Assembly (NCBI GenBank): GCA_017464045.1
Contig: JAFUEG010000011.1
Span: 1 to 8,204, forward strand
From: Lachnospiraceae bacterium
Lineage (GTDB): Bacteria > Bacillota_A > Clostridia > Lachnospirales > Lachnospiraceae
Direction: 5' to 3'
Length of the DNA: 8,204 nucleotides
Below are positions 6,877-8,204 of this stretch, piece after piece. The first letter of the stretch is position 1, and every line of letters begins with the position of its first letter. Made by a program: the position numbers and the translations under genes. The notes under the pieces are model-generated. The model was not told the origin of the DNA and did not search any database. It saw only the letters and a program-made list of their open reading frames with translations.

Positions 6877-7377
6877 ATGTTAATTTTTCTAAATATTTTA
6901 TGTATTATAATTATATTTTTTATTGGCGCAGATATATTTTCGCTTGCAGATGAGCTAAGCTTTTGTAGAACCAATAATATAGATATTTTAAAAAGGAAAT
7001 ATTCAACCTGCAGGGAATGTGGACACAGACTTAGGGTTAAAGATACATTTCCGGTGATTTCGAGGTTTATAAATAAAGGAAAGTGCAGATTTTGTGATGC
7101 GCCTTTTCCAAAAAGAAGTTTTTATACTGAGATAGCAGGCGGATTGCTTGCATTGCTGGTCTATGTTTTTTTATATTATGTTGATAATATTTCAATTTTT
7201 TTGGCGGCATTAGTTACGATTATCACATCAATAATCTGTATGTTGGTTATATCATCTATATATACCGGGCTTAAGATAAATAAGTCGGGTAATATTATGG
7301 ATAAAAAAGAAAATAATGATAAAGTAAAAAAAGATAGAAAGACACAACAGAAAGAAAAAATAGATGAGGAGGATTAA
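6877..7377 (+). CDS. Prepilin peptidase N-terminal-domain protein without protease domain
   Basis: The product has 166 residues. The ATG is preceded by AGAAGG (6863-6868) with an 8-nt spacer. One N-terminal transmembrane helix (residues 1-21) is followed by a cytoplasmic domain with two Cys pairs, C45-x-x-C48 and C70-x-x-C73. Between them lies the F-P-V-I-S-R-F pattern and after them the P-F-P-x-R-x-x-x-x-E pattern typical of the PilD/GspO N-terminal domain, which binds zinc and in PilD is linked to methylation. Two more helices follow (about 86-102 and 105-131). Where the first catalytic Asp of family A24 would sit (pattern L-S-x-I-D-L) the sequence reads I-S-S-I-Y129-T. The protein then ends in a Lys/Asp/Glu-rich tail (142-166), with no GxGD motif. 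It should not cleave prepilins alone. It may be a partner or methylase-like half of a split enzyme, a regulator or a remnant. Its stop lies 3 nt before pilC. Confidence 0.82.
   Translation: MLIFLNILCIIIIFFIGADIFSLADELSFCRTNNIDILKRKYSTCRECGHRLRVKDTFPVISRFINKGKCRFCDAPFPKRSFYTEIAGGLLALLVYVFLYYVDNISIFLAALVTIITSIICMLVISSIYTGLKINKSGNIMDKKENNDKVKKDRKTQQKEKIDEED
7367..7372 (+). promoter_or_regulatory. Ribosome binding site for the TTG start of pilC
   Basis: AGGAGG lies inside the last codons of the preceding gene, 8 nt before TTG 7381. This near-perfect site supports the non-ATG start and translational coupling. Confidence 0.8.
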
Positions 7378-7380
7378 GCC

Positions 7381-8204
7381 TTGGTTCGTTATAAATATAA
7401 GGCCCAGGACAATGAAGGAAAGATTGTATCAGGCGTTCTTCAGGCAAATGATGAATTTGACCTTCATGATAAGTTAAAGCAGGATAACAAGCTTCTTATC
7501 GAGTCAAAGGCTGTAGTCGAAAAAAAGAATATTAAAAGGATAAAATCAGACGCAATTTCTGATTTTTCAAGAAATATAGGGGAACTTACGGCTGCCGGAG
7601 TATCTCTTGTAAAGGCACTCAAGATTATATCTGAGGATGAGTCTATCAATCCAAAAGAACAGGAAATTTATGCTGCTATACTTAAGCTGGTTCGTTCGGG
7701 TATTTCTTTATCTGATGCAATGCTTGAGCAGGGTGACGCATTTCCACCGCTTTTTATAAACATGGTAAAGAGTGCAGAGACAAGCGGTAATCTTGATAAG
7801 ATTGCTATGCAGATGGCATCACACTATGATAAGGAATACAGGCTGGGTCAGAAGGTTAAAAGCTCTATGACATATCCTAAAATTCTTGGCGTTCTTATCG
7901 TAATAGTTGTTGCGATTATCATGGGATACGTTATACCACAGTTTGACAGCTTGTTTTCTCAGATGGAGAGCCTTCCGGCTTCAACAACTATATTGCTTGG
8001 TATAAGTAATTATGTGAAAAATAAATGGTATGTACTTCTTATTATTGCGGCCGTACTTTACATAACTTTTAAAATAATATTTTCAATTCCTTCGGTTAAA
8101 TATTATAAGGATAAGCTGGAGATACATCTTCCTGTTTTTGGAAAACTTAGGAAGGTTATATATACTGCGAGGTTTGCAAGGACGCTTTCAAGTCTTTATT
8201 CAGC
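7381..8204 (+). CDS. pilC: PilC/GspF-family inner membrane platform protein, 3' partial
   Basis: From TTG 7381, 274 codons are visible before the window ends; family members are usually about 400 residues. The N-terminus (VRYKYKAQDNEGKIVSGVL) is the classic start of PilC/GspF. The first T2SF domain spans about residues 62-185, with F-S-R-N-I-G-E-L-T-A-A-G-V-S-L at 62-76, the F-P-P-L-F-I-N-M-V-K-S-A-E-T-S-G-N-L stretch at 121-138 and Y165-P166. The first transmembrane helix is at about 168-186 and the second at about 216-235. A second T2SF copy begins near residue 262 (ARFARTLSSLYS) and runs off the end. These proteins form the polytopic membrane platform that couples the cytoplasmic ATPase to pilin insertion or extraction. 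The gene is coupled to the peptidase-like gene by a 3-nt gap. Whether the system is a pilus or a secretion pseudopilus cannot be told from this protein, so the symbol is a family-level choice. Confidence 0.95.
   Translation, partial: MVRYKYKAQDNEGKIVSGVLQANDEFDLHDKLKQDNKLLIESKAVVEKKNIKRIKSDAISDFSRNIGELTAAGVSLVKALKIISEDESINPKEQEIYAAILKLVRSGISLSDAMLEQGDAFPPLFINMVKSAETSGNLDKIAMQMASHYDKEYRLGQKVKSSMTYPKILGVLIVIVVAIIMGYVIPQFDSLFSQMESLPASTTILLGISNYVKNKWYVLLIIAAVLYITFKIIFSIPSVKYYKDKLEIHLPVFGKLRKVIYTARFARTLSSLYS

Noticed and set aside
7464..7649. Minus-strand ORF opposite the start of pilC
   Set aside because: It is fully inside the clear PilC/GspF coding region and shows no independent evidence.

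Overview
The window is AT-rich and every supported gene lies on the + strand. It reads as part of a type IV pilus or type II secretion-like locus from a low-GC Gram-positive bacterium. Base composition, strong GGAGG-type ribosome sites, frequent TTG/GTG starts and gene content suggest a Clostridia member, perhaps Lachnospiraceae. That placement is an inference from style; no taxonomic marker gene is present.

Layout: (1) 1-3518 is the 3' part of a very large, Tyr/Asp/Asn-rich protein made of beta-sandwich (fibronectin III-like) modules; its start lies upstream of the window. (2) An in-frame TAA (3516-3518) separates it from 3522-4415, which reads on in the same frame, has no good ribosome site, resumes mid-module and ends in an acidic Thr/Glu-rich tail. 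The two pieces look like one gene broken by a stop codon. (3) Three consecutive genes (4436-5146, 5155-5535, 5628-6287) have class III prepilin leaders and resemble the PilX/GspK, PilV/GspI and PilW/GspJ minor pseudopilins; the first lacks Glu+5. (4) 6382-6807 encodes an unrecognised single-pass membrane protein. (5) 6877-7377 encodes the CxxC/CxxC N-terminal domain of a prepilin peptidase, without the aspartyl protease domain. (6) 7381 to the window end is the first two thirds of a PilC/GspF inner-membrane platform protein.

Working model: a pilus-like fibre is assembled on the PilC/GspF platform, the three minor pilins form its priming or tip complex, and the giant modular protein is a surface or tip adhesin, analogous in position (not in sequence) to PilY1 beside pilVWX in Gram-negative bacteria. 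The ATPase, the major pilin and a catalytically complete prepilin peptidase are not in the window. Short gaps and tight coupling (8 nt between the first two pilin genes, 3 nt before pilC) suggest one operon. No convincing terminator, RNA gene, mobile element or CRISPR array was seen, and no intergenic stretch exceeds 100 nt.
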